From Streptococcus mitis (GTDB taxonomy: Bacteria > Bacillota > Bacilli > Lactobacillales > Streptococcaceae), in the NCBI RefSeq assembly GCF_946190375.1, contig NZ_CAMIAF010000002.1:62001-126000 (forward strand): DNA of 64,000 bases. Reading direction: 5' to 3'. A model generated the notes under the pieces. The model was not told the DNA's origin, did not search any database, and saw only the letters and a program-made list of their open reading frames with translations. Each line of letters begins with the position of its first letter. The stretch's first letter is position 1. The position numbers were made by a program, and so were the translations under genes. Shown in pieces: positions 8,945 to 18,752 of the stretch.

Positions 8945-9889
8945 ATGAAACAAGTTTTTCTCTCTACAACAACTGAATTTAAAGAGATCGATACGCTTGA
9001 ACCGGGTACTTGGATCAATCTCGTCAATCCGACTCAAAATGAATCACTCGAAATCGCCAATGCCTTTGATATTGATATTGCCGACCTTCGAGCACCGCTC
9101 GATGCGGAAGAAATGTCTCGTATTACCATTGAAGACGAGTACACCCTGATTATCGTAGACGTGCCGGTCACAGAAGAAAGAAATAACCGCACCTACTACG
9201 TCACCATCCCGCTTGGGATTATCATCACCGAGGAAACCATTATCACTACGTGTTTGGAACCATTACCAGTCCTCGATGTCTTTATCAACCGTCGTTTGCG
9301 TAATTTCTATACCTTCATGCGTTCGCGTTTTATCTTCCAGATTCTGTATCGCAATGCAGAGCTTTACCTAACAGCCCTTCGTTCGATTGACCGTAAGAGT
9401 GAACAAATCGAAAGTCAACTGCATCAATCAACTCGTAATGAAGAATTGATTGAGCTGATGGAATTGGAAAAAACTATCGTCTATTTCAAGGCCTCCCTCA
9501 AAACAAATGAGCGTGTGATTAAGAAATTGACCAGCTCAACCAGCAATATCAAGAAATACCTTGAGGACGAAGACCTGCTTGAAGACACCCTGATTGAAAC
9601 CCAACAGGCCATCGAGATGGCAGACATTTATGGAAACGTCTTGCACTCTATGACAGAGACCTTCGCCTCTATCATTTCTAACAACCAGAACAACATCATG
9701 AAAACCTTGGCCCTTGTGACCATCGTCATGTCCATCCCAACCATGGTCTTTTCTGCCTACGGGATGAACTTTAAGGATAATGAAATCCCCCTAAACGGCG
9801 AGCCAAATGCCTTCTGGTTAATCGTCTTTATTGCCTTTGCTATGAGTGTCTCGCTCACTCTCTATCTCATCCATAAAAAATGGTTCTAA
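8945..9889 (+). CDS. corA: CorA-family Mg2+ (divalent cation) channel
   Basis: 314 residues: a large cytosolic domain, a long stalk helix, and two C-terminal membrane helices with the selectivity signature YGMNFK between them. CorA forms a pentameric Mg2+ channel in the membrane. RBS GAAAGGATAAGGGAT precedes the ATG. The DUF1129 gene follows after 11 nt, and the two probably form an operon. Confidence 0.95.
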   Translation: MKQVFLSTTTEFKEIDTLEPGTWINLVNPTQNESLEIANAFDIDIADLRAPLDAEEMSRITIEDEYTLIIVDVPVTEERNNRTYYVTIPLGIIITEETIITTCLEPLPVLDVFINRRLRNFYTFMRSRFIFQILYRNAELYLTALRSIDRKSEQIESQLHQSTRNEELIELMELEKTIVYFKASLKTNERVIKKLTSSTSNIKKYLEDEDLLEDTLIETQQAIEMADIYGNVLHSMTETFASIISNNQNNIMKTLALVTIVMSIPTMVFSAYGMNFKDNEIPLNGEPNAFWLIVFIAFAMSVSLTLYLIHKKWF

Positions 9890-9900
9890 GAGGAGTTCCT

Positions 9901-10578
9901 ATGTCTCAGATTGATCTACAAAAATTAACTAAGAAAAACCAAGAATTTGTCCACATCGCTACCCAACAATTCATCAAAGATGGAAAAACAGACGCTGAAA
10001 TCAAGGCTATTTTTGAGGAAATTATTCCCCAAATCCTTGAAGAGCAAACCAAGGGTACGACTGCTCGTTCCCTCTATGGCGCACCAACTCATTGGGCTCA
10101 TAGTTTCACTGTCAAGGAACAATATGAAAAAGAGCATCCAAAAGAAAATGATGATCCAAAACTCATGATTATGGACTCAGCTCTTTTCATCACTAGCCTC
10201 TTTGCCCTTGTCAGCGCCCTCACAACTTTCTTTGCGGCAGATCAAGCTTTTGGCTATGGATTTATCACCCTCCTGCTAGTTGGACTTGTTGGTGGATTTG
10301 CCTTCTATTTGATGTACTACTTTGTCTACCAATATTATGGACCAGATATGGACCGCAGTCAACGTCCACCTTTCTGGAAATCTGTACTAGTTATCCTAGC
10401 ATCTATGTTCCTTTGGTTACTTGTCTTCTTTGCAACAAGCTTCCTACCAGCTAGCCTTAACCCAGTACTTGCTCCATTGCCACTGGCTATTATCGGAGCA
10501 GCCCTCCTAGCCCTTCGCTTCTATCTCAAGAAACGCTTGAACATCCGAAGTGCAAGTGCAGGACCAACACGTTATTAA
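9901..10578 (+). CDS. DUF1129 family membrane protein
   Basis: 225 residues. The start MSQIDLQKLTKK at 9901 is preceded by AGAGGAGTTCCT; a longer in-frame ORF starting inside corA lacks a ribosome site. About 90 cytosolic residues precede four hydrophobic segments that fill the C-terminal half. The family is widespread in Firmicutes and has no assigned function. Co-transcription with corA hints at a role near Mg2+ transport, but that is only inference. Confidence 0.85.
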   Translation: MSQIDLQKLTKKNQEFVHIATQQFIKDGKTDAEIKAIFEEIIPQILEEQTKGTTARSLYGAPTHWAHSFTVKEQYEKEHPKENDDPKLMIMDSALFITSLFALVSALTTFFAADQAFGYGFITLLLVGLVGGFAFYLMYYFVYQYYGPDMDRSQRPPFWKSVLVILASMFLWLLVFFATSFLPASLNPVLAPLPLAIIGAALLALRFYLKKRLNIRSASAGPTRY

Positions 10579-10587
10579 GGGAACGAT

Positions 10588-10617
10588 AAAAGCAACTGCA
10601 GGTGCGGTTGCTTTTTT
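10588..10617 (+). terminator. Intrinsic terminator after corA-DUF1129
   Basis: AAAGCAAC / GTTGCTTT stem followed by a T-run, 10 nt after the DUF1129 stop. Confidence 0.8.
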
Positions 10618-10719
10618 ACGGCTCTTTCTTGATTTTAAAGTATTCTTCTGACATCCCACATAGCTTCCTCTTATCTTTTGTGATAAAATAGGCTCAATCT
10701 ATTTCTAGGAGGATAAAAT

Positions 10720-11754
10720 ATGATTTCTACTATTGGTATTGTTAGTTTATCTAGTGGCATTATCGGAGAGGACTTTGTCAAACACGAAGTTGACTTGGGC
10801 GTCCAACGTCTCAAGGACCTGGGACTCAATCCTATCTTTTTGCCCCATTCGCTAAATGGATTAGACTTTATCAAGGACCATCCTGAAGCGCGTGCAGAGG
10901 ATTTGATTCAGGCCTTTTCTGATGATAGCATCGATATGATCCTATGCGCCATCGGTGGAGACGATACCTATCGCTTACTACCTTATCTTTTTGAAAATGA
11001 CCAACTACAAAAGGTTATCAAACAAAAAATTTTTCTTGGCTTCTCGGATACAACCATGAACCATCTCATGTTGCATAAACTAGGAATCAAGACTTTTTAT
11101 GGTCAATCCTTCTTAGCAGACATTTGTGAATTAGAAAAAGAAATGCTAACCTATAGCCTTCACTACTTTAAAGAATTGATTGAGACGGGAAGAATCTCAG
11201 AAATCCGCCCTAGTGACGTTTGGTATGAGGAACGAACTGATTTTAGTCCCAAGGCTTTGGGAACACCTCGTGTCAGTCATGCAAATACCGGTTTTGAGTT
11301 GTTGCAAGGAAATGCCCAGTTCGAGGGAAAAATCCTCGGTGGTTGCCTCGAATCCCTCTACGATATCTTTGACAACTCTCGATACGCAGATAGCACGGAG
11401 CTCTGCCAAAAATACAAACTTTTCCCCGACTTGTCAGACTGGGAAGGAAAGATCCTCTTACTAGAGACAAGCGAAGAAAAGCCTGAGCCGAAAGACTTCA
11501 AAAAGATGTTGCAAACTTTAAAGAACACTGGTATATTCGAGGCCATCAGTGGACTCCTGGTCGGAAAACCTATGGATGAAACTTTCTATGACGACTATAA
11601 AGAGGCACTATTGGATATTATTGACAGCAATATCCCGATTATCTATAATCTAAATGTCGGCCACGCAACTCCAAGAGCAATTGTCCCCTTCGGAGTTCAC
11701 GCCTATGTAGATGCAAAGGAGCAAATCATTCGCTTTGACTATAACAAAAAATAA
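10720..11754 (+). CDS. S66-family peptidase (LD-carboxypeptidase / MccF-like)
   Basis: 344 residues, full length for the S66 family. The family's N-terminal IGIVSLSSG, the CAIGGDDTYRLLPYL loop and the nucleophile region GFSDTT (catalytic Ser) are visible; GHATPR near the C-terminus supplies the catalytic His. Relatives are LD-carboxypeptidases that trim murein tetrapeptides and MccF enzymes that hydrolyse microcin C-like conjugates. No signal peptide is present, so it is cytosolic: peptide recycling or self-immunity are both possible. RBS is TAGGAGG. It stands between two terminators and is likely monocistronic. Confidence 0.85.
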   Translation: MISTIGIVSLSSGIIGEDFVKHEVDLGVQRLKDLGLNPIFLPHSLNGLDFIKDHPEARAEDLIQAFSDDSIDMILCAIGGDDTYRLLPYLFENDQLQKVIKQKIFLGFSDTTMNHLMLHKLGIKTFYGQSFLADICELEKEMLTYSLHYFKELIETGRISEIRPSDVWYEERTDFSPKALGTPRVSHANTGFELLQGNAQFEGKILGGCLESLYDIFDNSRYADSTELCQKYKLFPDLSDWEGKILLLETSEEKPEPKDFKKMLQTLKNTGIFEAISGLLVGKPMDETFYDDYKEALLDIIDSNIPIIYNLNVGHATPRAIVPFGVHAYVDAKEQIIRFDYNKK

Positions 11755-11859
11755 ATAGTTTCTCTATTTTTGTGCTTTTGTATTGGTTTTCGTTACAATT
11801 TGTATCTGAATTTATTGCATTTCGCTAATTTCTATGATATCCTTTTGAAGGAGGTGTAT

Positions 11860-12123
11860 ATGACAAAACAAAAAATTAATCGAATCGTAGGTTCTATTGG
11901 TGCCTTTATTGGAATTATAGTATTTATTGCCTACATACCTCAAATTATCGCTAATTTACAGGGAAATAAAGCTCAACCATTTCAACCTTTATCAGCTGCT
12001 ATATCTTGCTTAATCTGGGTTATTTATGGATGGACAAAGGAACCTAAGAAGGATTGGATACTAATCATTCCAAATTCAGCTGGTGTTATTTTAGGTGGAA
12101 TCACTTTTTTGACTTCACTCTAA
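11860..12123 (+). CDS. SemiSWEET-type (MtN3/PQ-loop) transporter
   Basis: 87 residues starting at MTKQKINRI, directly after a strong AAGGAGG; a longer upstream reading has no ribosome site. Three membrane helices make one half-SWEET unit, with the PQ motif (YIPQI) in helix 1 and Pro-Asn (IIPNSAG) in helix 3. Bacterial SemiSWEETs dimerise and passively carry sugars; the substrate here is unknown. A terminator follows. Confidence 0.85.
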   Translation: MTKQKINRIVGSIGAFIGIIVFIAYIPQIIANLQGNKAQPFQPLSAAISCLIWVIYGWTKEPKKDWILIIPNSAGVILGGITFLTSL

Positions 12124-12143
12124 CAAATCTAATAGTATATATA

Positions 12144-12173
12144 AAAAGCTGGGAAAAGTTTCTCAGCTTTTTT
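12144..12173 (+). terminator. Intrinsic terminator after SemiSWEET gene
   Basis: AAAGCTG / CAGCTTT stem, then a T-run, about 20 nt past the stop. Confidence 0.75.
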
Positions 12174-12207
12174 CTATATTCTCAGATATGCTAGTTACCT
12201 GTACACA

Positions 12208-12771
12208 CTAATGACCGCTTTTCCACTCACAATCATTCTCGTGGTCATCAACTAGGCCTGCAGCCTGTAGAAAAGACAAGACGGCGACTGGGCCTGTGAA
12301 CTTGAAGCCTCGTTTTTTGAGATTTTTGGCTAATTTCTCAGACAAGGGTGTTTTAGCTGGGGCTTGGCGGTAATCGGGAACATCATTGACGATCGTTTTC
12401 CCCTCAACAAAAGACCAAAGATAGGCATCAAAAGAGCCGTACTCTGCCTGTAGTCGTAGAAAGGCTTGGGCGTTAGCGCGTGTAGCAAAAATCTTGGCTC
12501 GATTTCGGATAATAGCTGGATTATCCAGCAAGGCTTCCAATTCGGTATCGGTCATCTCTGCAACTGCTTGAATTTGATAGCCATGAAAGGCTTCTCGGAA
12601 AGCTTGGCGTTTGTTGAGTACCGTTTCCCAAGACAGGCCTGCCTGATAGGTTTCCATACACAATAACTCAAACAATGCTTGGTCATCATGGAGGGGCTGA
12701 CCCCACTCCTCATCATGATAGGCAATGTAGAGCGGATTGGTCATCTTGACCCACGAACAACGTTTTGTCAT
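12208..12771 (-). CDS. tag: DNA-3-methyladenine glycosylase I
   Basis: 187 residues, standard Tag length. Signature features: the RCSWVK...YHDEEWG zinc/base-pocket start, FELLCMETYQAGLSW helices, and the C-terminal His/Cys cluster (DDHENDCEWK). It excises 3-methyladenine in base-excision repair. It lies 9 nt after ruvA in the mutL-ruvA-tag DNA-repair operon. Confidence 0.95.
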   Translation of the reverse strand: MTKRCSWVKMTNPLYIAYHDEEWGQPLHDDQALFELLCMETYQAGLSWETVLNKRQAFREAFHGYQIQAVAEMTDTELEALLDNPAIIRNRAKIFATRANAQAFLRLQAEYGSFDAYLWSFVEGKTIVNDVPDYRQAPAKTPLSEKLAKNLKKRGFKFTGPVAVLSFLQAAGLVDDHENDCEWKSGH

Positions 12772-12780
12772 GCTCTGCTC

Positions 12781-13374
12781 CTATTTGACCAACATTTTAA
12801 GGGCCGACTTGATATAGTTCTCAGCTGTATCTGTCGTTCCTTCAAAGAATTTCTTGATTTTCTTGAGTTCGGTCGCCTTGTAGCCCAGAGCCAACATGGC
12901 TTCCATGGCTTCTTCCAGTTCTTGGTTTTCAGCGCTTGCTTGCACTGCCACCTTGGCAGGAAGGTCATCTCCTGCAACTACTACCTTGCCTTCCAAGTCC
13001 AGCACCATCTGCTGGGCTGTTTTCTTGCCAATTTTAGGAAACTTGGTCAAGTAGGTGATGTTCTTGGTTTCGATGGCTTGAACCAAGCCAGCATTGTCAT
13101 CAGCAGCGATAATAGCAAGAGCTGATACAGGACCAATCCCAGAAACCGAAATCAGACTAAGAAAGAGCTTTTTCTCGTCTTCTGAGCGAAAACCATAAAG
13201 CAGATGAGCGTCCTCACGTACAACTTGATGAACATAAATTTGAGCTTCTTGATTGACCTGTCCTGAATAAGCATAAGGATTGGCCACATGCAAAATATAA
13301 CCGATACCGTTGACTTCAAGAACAATGTATTTAGCAGTGATTTTGGTAATGATTCCTTTTAAATATTCGTACAT
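12781..13374 (-). CDS. ruvA: Holliday junction branch migration protein RuvA
   Basis: 197 residues: OB-fold N-terminus ([20 protein letters not shown]), helix-hairpin-helix motifs ([29 protein letters not shown]) and the RuvB-contacting C-terminal domain. It tetramerises on four-way junctions and loads RuvB. It sits between mutL (15-nt gap) and tag. Confidence 0.96.
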   Translation of the reverse strand: MYEYLKGIITKITAKYIVLEVNGIGYILHVANPYAYSGQVNQEAQIYVHQVVREDAHLLYGFRSEDEKKLFLSLISVSGIGPVSALAIIAADDNAGLVQAIETKNITYLTKFPKIGKKTAQQMVLDLEGKVVVAGDDLPAKVAVQASAENQELEEAMEAMLALGYKATELKKIKKFFEGTTDTAENYIKSALKMLVK

Positions 13375-13389
13375 GGTTTTCCTTTTAGT

Positions 13390-15339
13390 TTAATATTTCC
13401 CCAACTCACGGAGACTGGTGTGATTTTCCTGAATGCGTCGGAACATCTTTTCCATATCTGACTTGGTAAAATGCACCAAAACAGGACGTCCGTGGGGACA
13501 GTTATAGGGATTGTCACATTGAGAAAGCTGATAAAGGAGCTGTCTGGCCGAATGATCGTCAATACGATGGTTGGCCTTGATAGACCGTTTGCAGGACATC
13601 ATAATAGCCAGCTCTGCTCGGTATTTCTTGATAGAAACTTCCTTGGTCAAGAGGAGCATGTCGCACATTTCATAGATGCCTGACTCGATTTCCTCCTCTT
13701 CCATCCAAATAGGATGCTCACGCAGGATAAATTGATTTTCTCCGTACTCTGCTAGAAAGACGCCCACTTCCTCTAAGAGAGGCATTCTCTCCCTGAGACG
13801 AAGGGCATCATCCGCTGGAAATTCAAAGATATAGGGTACTAGGAGTTGCTGCTGGCTCTGGTCAACATCACCAATGCTTTCACGATACTCCTCGTACTTG
13901 ACCCGTTCCTGCGCCGCATGTTGGTCTATGATGTAAAGTCCATCTCGCCCTTGGGCAAAGAGATAGGTTCCATGCATTTGCCCGAAAAATTCCAACTCTG
14001 GGAAGCTTGAAGATTCTTCTCGCTCCAGTTTGTCATAAGCCTTATCAAGACTAGCTAGGTCTAACTCCGGATGGTCTAATTGGTCATAGTTAGCAGGCTT
14101 TCTCTCTGCAAAATGCAGTTTTGCGGGCTTGGTCAGCTGGTCCAAGGTTTCCTTGGCAAATAAAGTTAAATCCTGTCCTTCATCAGTCAATTCTACCTGA
14201 TAATCAGCCACCTCAGCTTGACTAGGTCTTGTCGGCTCAGTATTCTCATAGTAGAGCGTATTTTCTTTGAGTGGGAGAATGGTCTGCTCCACCTTCTCAC
14301 GATTGCGCACGGTCGACTTGGCAAGATTTTCCAAGGCATCTGGTATCAAAGTTTGTTCCTTGAGACTGTTGGAAATAGCTTCTGAGACCAGGGTCATCAG
14401 TTCTTTTTCCTTGGAAATCCGCACCTCTTGCTTAGTCGGATGCACATTGACATCCGCTAGATAAGGATCGATATGGATGTGAATGACAGCCAGTGGAAAA
14501 CGCCCCACCATGAGCTTACTGCCATAACCGTCAAGAATAGCACGATTGAGTAAAAAGTTCTTGATATAACGGCCATTGATGAAGAGACTGATATAGTTGC
14601 GATTAGCCCGAGTCAACTCAGGCAAGGACACAAAGCCTGAAATTTCGAAATCAAGGTCAGAATTCTCAATTTCAATCATCTTCTTGGCACTCGCCAAACC
14701 ATAAATTCCTGCGATTGCTTGTCGCAGTTGACCAGTCCCTGCTGTCCGCGTCATTTCCTTGCCATCACTAATCAAACTAAACGAAATCTCAGGATGGGCC
14801 AAACCCAGACGGTTGACAATATCAATGATATGAGACAACTCCGCTTGCTGACTCTTCATATACTTGAGACGGGCAGGCGTGTTGAAAAAAAGGTCCTCCA
14901 CACAAACCTTGGTTCCCACAGGACTAGTCGCTGGGACGACTTCTTCAACTTCTCCTCCACGCGCGACGAGCTTGGTTCCATGACTTGCACCATCCATCGC
15001 CGTCAACAGAGTCAGTACACTGACAGACGCGATAGAAGGCAGAGCTTCACCACGAAAACCAAGCGTCCGAATCCGAAAGAGATCTGCCTGATTTTTTATC
15101 TTACTGGTCGCATGACGACGCAGGGCTAATTCCACCTCATCGTGGGCAATTCCATGACCATTATCCGTGATTTGGATTTTCTTGAGACCTGCCTCCTCAA
15201 TCTCGACGATAATCTGACTAGAGCCAGCGTCAATGGCATTTTCTACCAGCTCCTTAACAACGCTAGCTGGACGCTCGATAACCTCTCCAGCTGCAATCTG
15301 GTTTGCCAGCACCTCTGGCAATTCAATAATATGAGACAT
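13390..15339 (-). CDS. mutL: DNA mismatch repair protein MutL (HexB)
   Basis: 649 residues. The N-terminal GHKL ATPase shows [16 protein letters not shown] and GFRGEAL. The C-terminal domain carries the endonuclease-type motif [13 protein letters not shown] and CPHGRP, typical of MutL without MutH. It couples MutS (HexA) mismatch recognition to strand repair and limits recombination with divergent donor DNA in streptococci. First gene of mutL-ruvA-tag; a TGGTATAAT -10 is visible near 15390 on the reverse strand. Confidence 0.97.
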   Translation of the reverse strand: MSHIIELPEVLANQIAAGEVIERPASVVKELVENAIDAGSSQIIVEIEEAGLKKIQITDNGHGIAHDEVELALRRHATSKIKNQADLFRIRTLGFRGEALPSIASVSVLTLLTAMDGASHGTKLVARGGEVEEVVPATSPVGTKVCVEDLFFNTPARLKYMKSQQAELSHIIDIVNRLGLAHPEISFSLISDGKEMTRTAGTGQLRQAIAGIYGLASAKKMIEIENSDLDFEISGFVSLPELTRANRNYISLFINGRYIKNFLLNRAILDGYGSKLMVGRFPLAVIHIHIDPYLADVNVHPTKQEVRISKEKELMTLVSEAISNSLKEQTLIPDALENLAKSTVRNREKVEQTILPLKENTLYYENTEPTRPSQAEVADYQVELTDEGQDLTLFAKETLDQLTKPAKLHFAERKPANYDQLDHPELDLASLDKAYDKLEREESSSFPELEFFGQMHGTYLFAQGRDGLYIIDQHAAQERVKYEEYRESIGDVDQSQQQLLVPYIFEFPADDALRLRERMPLLEEVGVFLAEYGENQFILREHPIWMEEEEIESGIYEMCDMLLLTKEVSIKKYRAELAIMMSCKRSIKANHRIDDHSARQLLYQLSQCDNPYNCPHGRPVLVHFTKSDMEKMFRRIQENHTSLRELGKY

Positions 15340-15545
15340 CTTTCAGCCCCTTTCCGTATCTATTTTCCTAGAAATTGATTAGTGCTATTATACCATATTT
15401 CAGATAGGACAGAAAAGCAAGCACCACATAGGAGCCAAATCCCTCCACATAGACAAAGTCCCTTGCCATAGGCTATAAAATAGTGTTTAATAAAAGTGTA
15501 CAGGAAGTGATCACAACCTTGTATAACTGAAAAGGAGAGAAATTT

Positions 15546-15986
15546 ATGAAAGTAGAACTACAAATTAGTGAAACTTACAAGGAGGAAAAGCTGATTGTCC
15601 AAGCACCTCAGCCGACAGATAAAGTCCAGAAAGTCATCGAATTTGCAGAAAATCTGGACCGAACAGAAACAATCAAAGGGAAAATCGATAATCAGGTCTA
15701 TCTCGTTAAGATTGGTAAGGTTCAGCGCTTCTATATCGAGAATCGGAAGGTTCTAGCAGAAACAGCAAGTCAGACCTACAACATTGATTTACGGCTCTAT
15801 CAAGTCCTTGAACTCTTGCCAACCAATTTTATCCAAATTTCCCAATCAGAAATCATCAATATCGATTTCATCTCTCATCTCAAGCTCACCCCCAACGGCC
15901 TAGTAGAAATTTTCTTGAAAAACGAAAGCTTCACCTACTCTTCACGCCGTTACCTAAAAACCATCAAGGAGAAATTAGAACTATGA
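15546..15986 (+). CDS. LytTR-family DNA-binding regulator
   Basis: 146 residues. The C-terminal half (KIDNQVYLVKIGKVQRFYIE through FIQISQSEIINIDFI) is a LytTR DNA-binding domain with the diagnostic ISQSEIIN; the N-terminal ~45 residues are not a receiver domain. Its stop overlaps the next gene, a DUF3021 membrane protein, by 4 nt. Such pairs resemble the LytTR regulatory systems of streptococci (such as HdrRM and BrsRM), where a membrane partner restrains the regulator. The signal and targets are unknown. Confidence 0.88.
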   Translation: MKVELQISETYKEEKLIVQAPQPTDKVQKVIEFAENLDRTETIKGKIDNQVYLVKIGKVQRFYIENRKVLAETASQTYNIDLRLYQVLELLPTNFIQISQSEIINIDFISHLKLTPNGLVEIFLKNESFTYSSRRYLKTIKEKLEL

Positions 15987-16441
15987 AAAAACAAATCTTC
16001 CACGACGCAGCTACTGGTGTCCTCATCGGCCTCATCCTCTCTATCATCTTTTCACTCATTTATGCACCAAATACCTACGCTCCACTTAGCCCTGAATCTC
16101 TCGTCGGCCAAGTAATGACTCAACATCAAGTTCACGGTGCCCTAATCTTGCTCTACTGTACTCTTATCTGGGCAGCCATCGGCATTCTCTTTAGTTTTGG
16201 CAATAGCTTGTTCAAGCGTGACTGGAGCTTACTCCGTGCGACGCTTTCCCATTTCTTTCTCATGCTGGCTGGCTTTGTCCCACTAGCCACTCTGGCAGGT
16301 TGGTTCCCCTTCCACTGGATCTTCTATCTCCAGCTCATTATCGAGTTTGCGATTGTCTACCTCATCATTTGGACTATTTCCTATAAAAGAGCATCAAAAA
16401 AAGTAGACCATATCAATCAACTCTTGGAGCATAGAAAATAG
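15983..16441 (+). CDS. DUF3021 membrane protein, partner of LytTR regulator
   Basis: 152 residues with four membrane helices and short loops, typical of DUF3021. The ATG overlaps the regulator's stop (ATGA), so the two are translationally coupled. By analogy with LytTR regulatory systems it probably sequesters or modulates the upstream regulator at the membrane. A terminator follows. Confidence 0.85.
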   Translation: MKKQIFHDAATGVLIGLILSIIFSLIYAPNTYAPLSPESLVGQVMTQHQVHGALILLYCTLIWAAIGILFSFGNSLFKRDWSLLRATLSHFFLMLAGFVPLATLAGWFPFHWIFYLQLIIEFAIVYLIIWTISYKRASKKVDHINQLLEHRK

Positions 16442-16461
16442 GAATATCATAATAAGCAAAT

Positions 16462-16487
16462 CCGAGAAAGAAACTTCTCGGTTTTTC
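16462..16487 (+). terminator. Intrinsic terminator after LytTR/DUF3021
   Basis: CCGAGAA / TTCTCGG stem followed by TTTTTC, 20 nt past the stop. Confidence 0.78.
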
Positions 16488-16578
16488 TTTATCCTTCTGC
16501 ACCTTACTATCATAGCAGTTATTTTCAGATCTTCTTTGTAAATTTTCTGTAATTTTCTATCTTTTTTTCAAAATATTC

Positions 16579-16607
16579 TTGCATTTTTCCAAAGTTTTTT
16601 GTAGAAT
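16579..16607 (+). promoter_or_regulatory. Promoter of the Nramp-like gene
   Basis: -35 TTGCAT (16579-16584), 17-nt spacer, -10 TAGAAT (16602-16607), about 50 nt before the ATG. Confidence 0.6.
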
Positions 16608-16657
16608 ATAGATTACATATCCAGATTATTCTGAAAATTCAAAAAGGAGCATCTATC

Positions 16658-17920
16658 ATGTCACAAGCTATTTCGTTAAATCAATCAACCTGGACAAGTA
16701 AACTAAAAGCAATGGGACCTGGAATCCTAATGGCTTCTGCTGCTGTTGGCGGTTCTCACATTGTATCTTCCACTCAAGCTGGTGGTTCTTATGGGTGGTC
16801 GCTACTCTTCTTGGTCATCTTAGCCAATGTCTTTAAATATCCATTTTTCCGTTTTGGTGCTGAATACACCGCTGATACTGGAAAGACTTTGGTTGAAGGT
16901 TATGCCGAAAAAGGGAAACTCTATCTCTGGATTTTCTTTATCCTAAATGTCTTTTCGGCTATGGTCAACACAGCCGGTGTTGCCATTCTGTGCTCAGCTA
17001 TCATCGCCAGCGCCTTCCCAATGATCGGTCTGAGCATCACTCAATGGTCCCTCATTCTCGTTGCAGTCATTTGGGCTATGTTACTCTTTGGAGGCTACAA
17101 ACTCTTAGATGGCATGGCAAAATGGATCATGTCCGCTTTGACCATTGCAACTGTTCTTGCAGTTATCATCGCGGCGGTCAAGCATCCCGAATACAGCTCT
17201 GATTTTGTCGAGAAAACACCTTGGCAAATGGCAGCTCTACCCTTCATCGTTTCCCTCTTAGGATGGATGCCAGCTCCTATTGAAATTTCAGCTATCAATT
17301 CACTTTGGTCTGCTGAAAAGAAAAAGACCGTCAACTTTAACACAGAGGACGCTCTATTTGACTTTAATGTTGGTTACATTGGAACAGCTATCCTAGCTGT
17401 GTTCTTTGTAGCACTGGGAGCATTGATTCAATATCCTACAGGGCAAGCAGTTGAAGCTGCTTCAGCCAAATACATCTCTCAATTCGTGGGCATGTATGCC
17501 TCTGTTCTTGGCGAATGGTCCCGTTACTTGATTACCTTTATTGCCTTCCTGTGTATCTTTGGAACAGTTATCACTGTTATCGATGGCTATTCTCGTGTCA
17601 ATCAGGAATCTCTCCGACTGCTAATCAGTCAAAAAGAAGACAGTAGTAAATCTTTGAACATCTGGATGACCATCACTGCTATCATCGGTATCGTCATTAT
17701 CAAGTTCTTCGCTGGTCAGGTTTCAACCATGCTCCGCTTTGCTATGATTGGTTCTTTCCTGACAACACCATTCTTCGCTCTTTTGAACTACGCCTTGGTA
17801 ACGCGTGAAAACAAAAATCTTCCTTCTTGGCTCAAATACCTTGCCATTGCAGGATTGATTTTCCTCTTTGGCTTCGCCATCTTCTTTATCTACGCACTCG
17901 CAATCGGAAAAGCAGGTTAA
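16658..17920 (+). CDS. Nramp-related membrane transporter with atypical metal site
   Basis: 420 residues, about 11 membrane helices, LeuT-fold Nramp/NRAMP-like family. Helix 1 carries the GPGILMASAAVGGSH segment where classical MntH/Nramp proteins have DPGN; helix 6 has GWMPAPIE where they have the MPH motif. The Asp, Asn and His ligands of the canonical Mn2+/Fe2+ site are therefore absent, while the helix-6 Met-Pro is kept. It probably belongs to a divergent COG1914 branch; the substrate may be another metal or no metal. RBS is AAAGGAGCATC. Preceded by its own promoter and followed by a BOX repeat and a terminator. Confidence 0.8.
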   Translation: MSQAISLNQSTWTSKLKAMGPGILMASAAVGGSHIVSSTQAGGSYGWSLLFLVILANVFKYPFFRFGAEYTADTGKTLVEGYAEKGKLYLWIFFILNVFSAMVNTAGVAILCSAIIASAFPMIGLSITQWSLILVAVIWAMLLFGGYKLLDGMAKWIMSALTIATVLAVIIAAVKHPEYSSDFVEKTPWQMAALPFIVSLLGWMPAPIEISAINSLWSAEKKKTVNFNTEDALFDFNVGYIGTAILAVFFVALGALIQYPTGQAVEAASAKYISQFVGMYASVLGEWSRYLITFIAFLCIFGTVITVIDGYSRVNQESLRLLISQKEDSSKSLNIWMTITAIIGIVIIKFFAGQVSTMLRFAMIGSFLTTPFFALLNYALVTRENKNLPSWLKYLAIAGLIFLFGFAIFFIYALAIGKAG

Positions 17921-17942
17921 CTGACAAGCGCGAGATGAAGAT

Positions 17943-18050
17943 AATACTCTTCGCAAATCAAATTCAAACCACGTCAACGTCGCCTTGCCGTACTCAAGTA
18001 CAGCCTGCGGCTAGTTTCCTAGTTTGCTCTTTGATTTTCATTGAGTATAA
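17943..18050. repeat. BOX-type repeat (boxA-boxC, lacking boxB)
   Basis: About 108 bp, beginning ATACTCTTCG and ending CATTGAGTATA, with internal AAACCACGTCAACGTCGCC and CTAGTTTCCTAGTTTGCTC. These are the end segments of the pneumococcal BOX element. The same ends occur at 28802-28954 in opposite orientation with a boxB-like middle. Confidence 0.85.
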
Positions 18051-18091
18051 GGTTTCATTTCAAGAGAAAATTCAGTAAATATTTCTATGAT

Positions 18092-18138
18092 AAAAAGCAT
18101 AAGAACAAGGTTTTGAAGACCTGGACTTATGCTTTTTT
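18092..18138. terminator. Bidirectional terminator between Nramp-like gene and nrdI
   Basis: AAAAGCATAAG / CTTATGCTTTT stem with T-runs on both strands. It can serve the forward transporter gene and the reverse nrdI operon. Confidence 0.75.
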
Positions 18139-18204
18139 ACGTTCTCAAAGACTGTTTATACTCAAAAAGCAGTTGAAAAATCTCAAGCGCCTCTTATATT
18201 GACT

Positions 18205-18675
18205 TTAATTTTCCTTTTCCAACTCATACAAATCCGCAATAATCGCTGCGACATGTTTGATATCTTCCAGCATACCTCGCATTTCAAAGTCAGCCAAGAC
18301 AGGGAAACCAAAGCGTTGGCTGTATTGCTTAGCTGTCAGGCAGTATTGGTTATTAAAGTTACGATTTCCTGAGCCAACCACGCCAAAACACTTACTAGCA
18401 TTGTCACCATAGGCGATAAAATCCCCCACTGGTGTCGTCAAAATCTCTACATCTCCGTTATCAACGCCATTCCCACCTTCTAGGTAGGTCGGCAAAAAAG
18501 CGACATAGGGATGGTCCATTTCATAAAAATCTTGGCCTTCTTTGACCAAATCCTTGATATGAATCTTTTGAACCTCAATTCCCTCGTACTGGGACAAGAG
18601 ATAGTCTTTCAAGCGCGTCACAAAACTCTCAGTATTGCCACTCAAACTAATATAAACTAAAGAAATTGTCTTCAT
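18205..18675 (-). CDS. nrdI: NrdI-family flavodoxin-like protein
   Basis: 156 residues starting MKTISLVYISLSGNTESF after GGAGG; a longer in-frame reading into the upstream gene has no ribosome site. NrdI is a small FMN protein that activates the Mn-cofactor of class Ib ribonucleotide reductase (NrdF). The phosphate-binding LSGNTES loop and the flavin-loop residues (GDNASKCFGVVGSGN) are visible. nrdE/nrdF are not adjacent in this window. Confidence 0.87.
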   Translation of the reverse strand: MKTISLVYISLSGNTESFVTRLKDYLLSQYEGIEVQKIHIKDLVKEGQDFYEMDHPYVAFLPTYLEGGNGVDNGDVEILTTPVGDFIAYGDNASKCFGVVGSGNRNFNNQYCLTAKQYSQRFGFPVLADFEMRGMLEDIKHVAAIIADLYELEKEN

Positions 18676-18752
18676 ATGTACCTCCATGATTTTATTTTTA
18701 ATCGAAAAAGAACTACCAAGATTGTAACTTGATAGCTCTTTTTTGTCAATAC

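Noticed and set aside
13471-13683. Forward ORFs inside mutL
   Set aside because: Shadow frames of a conserved gene.
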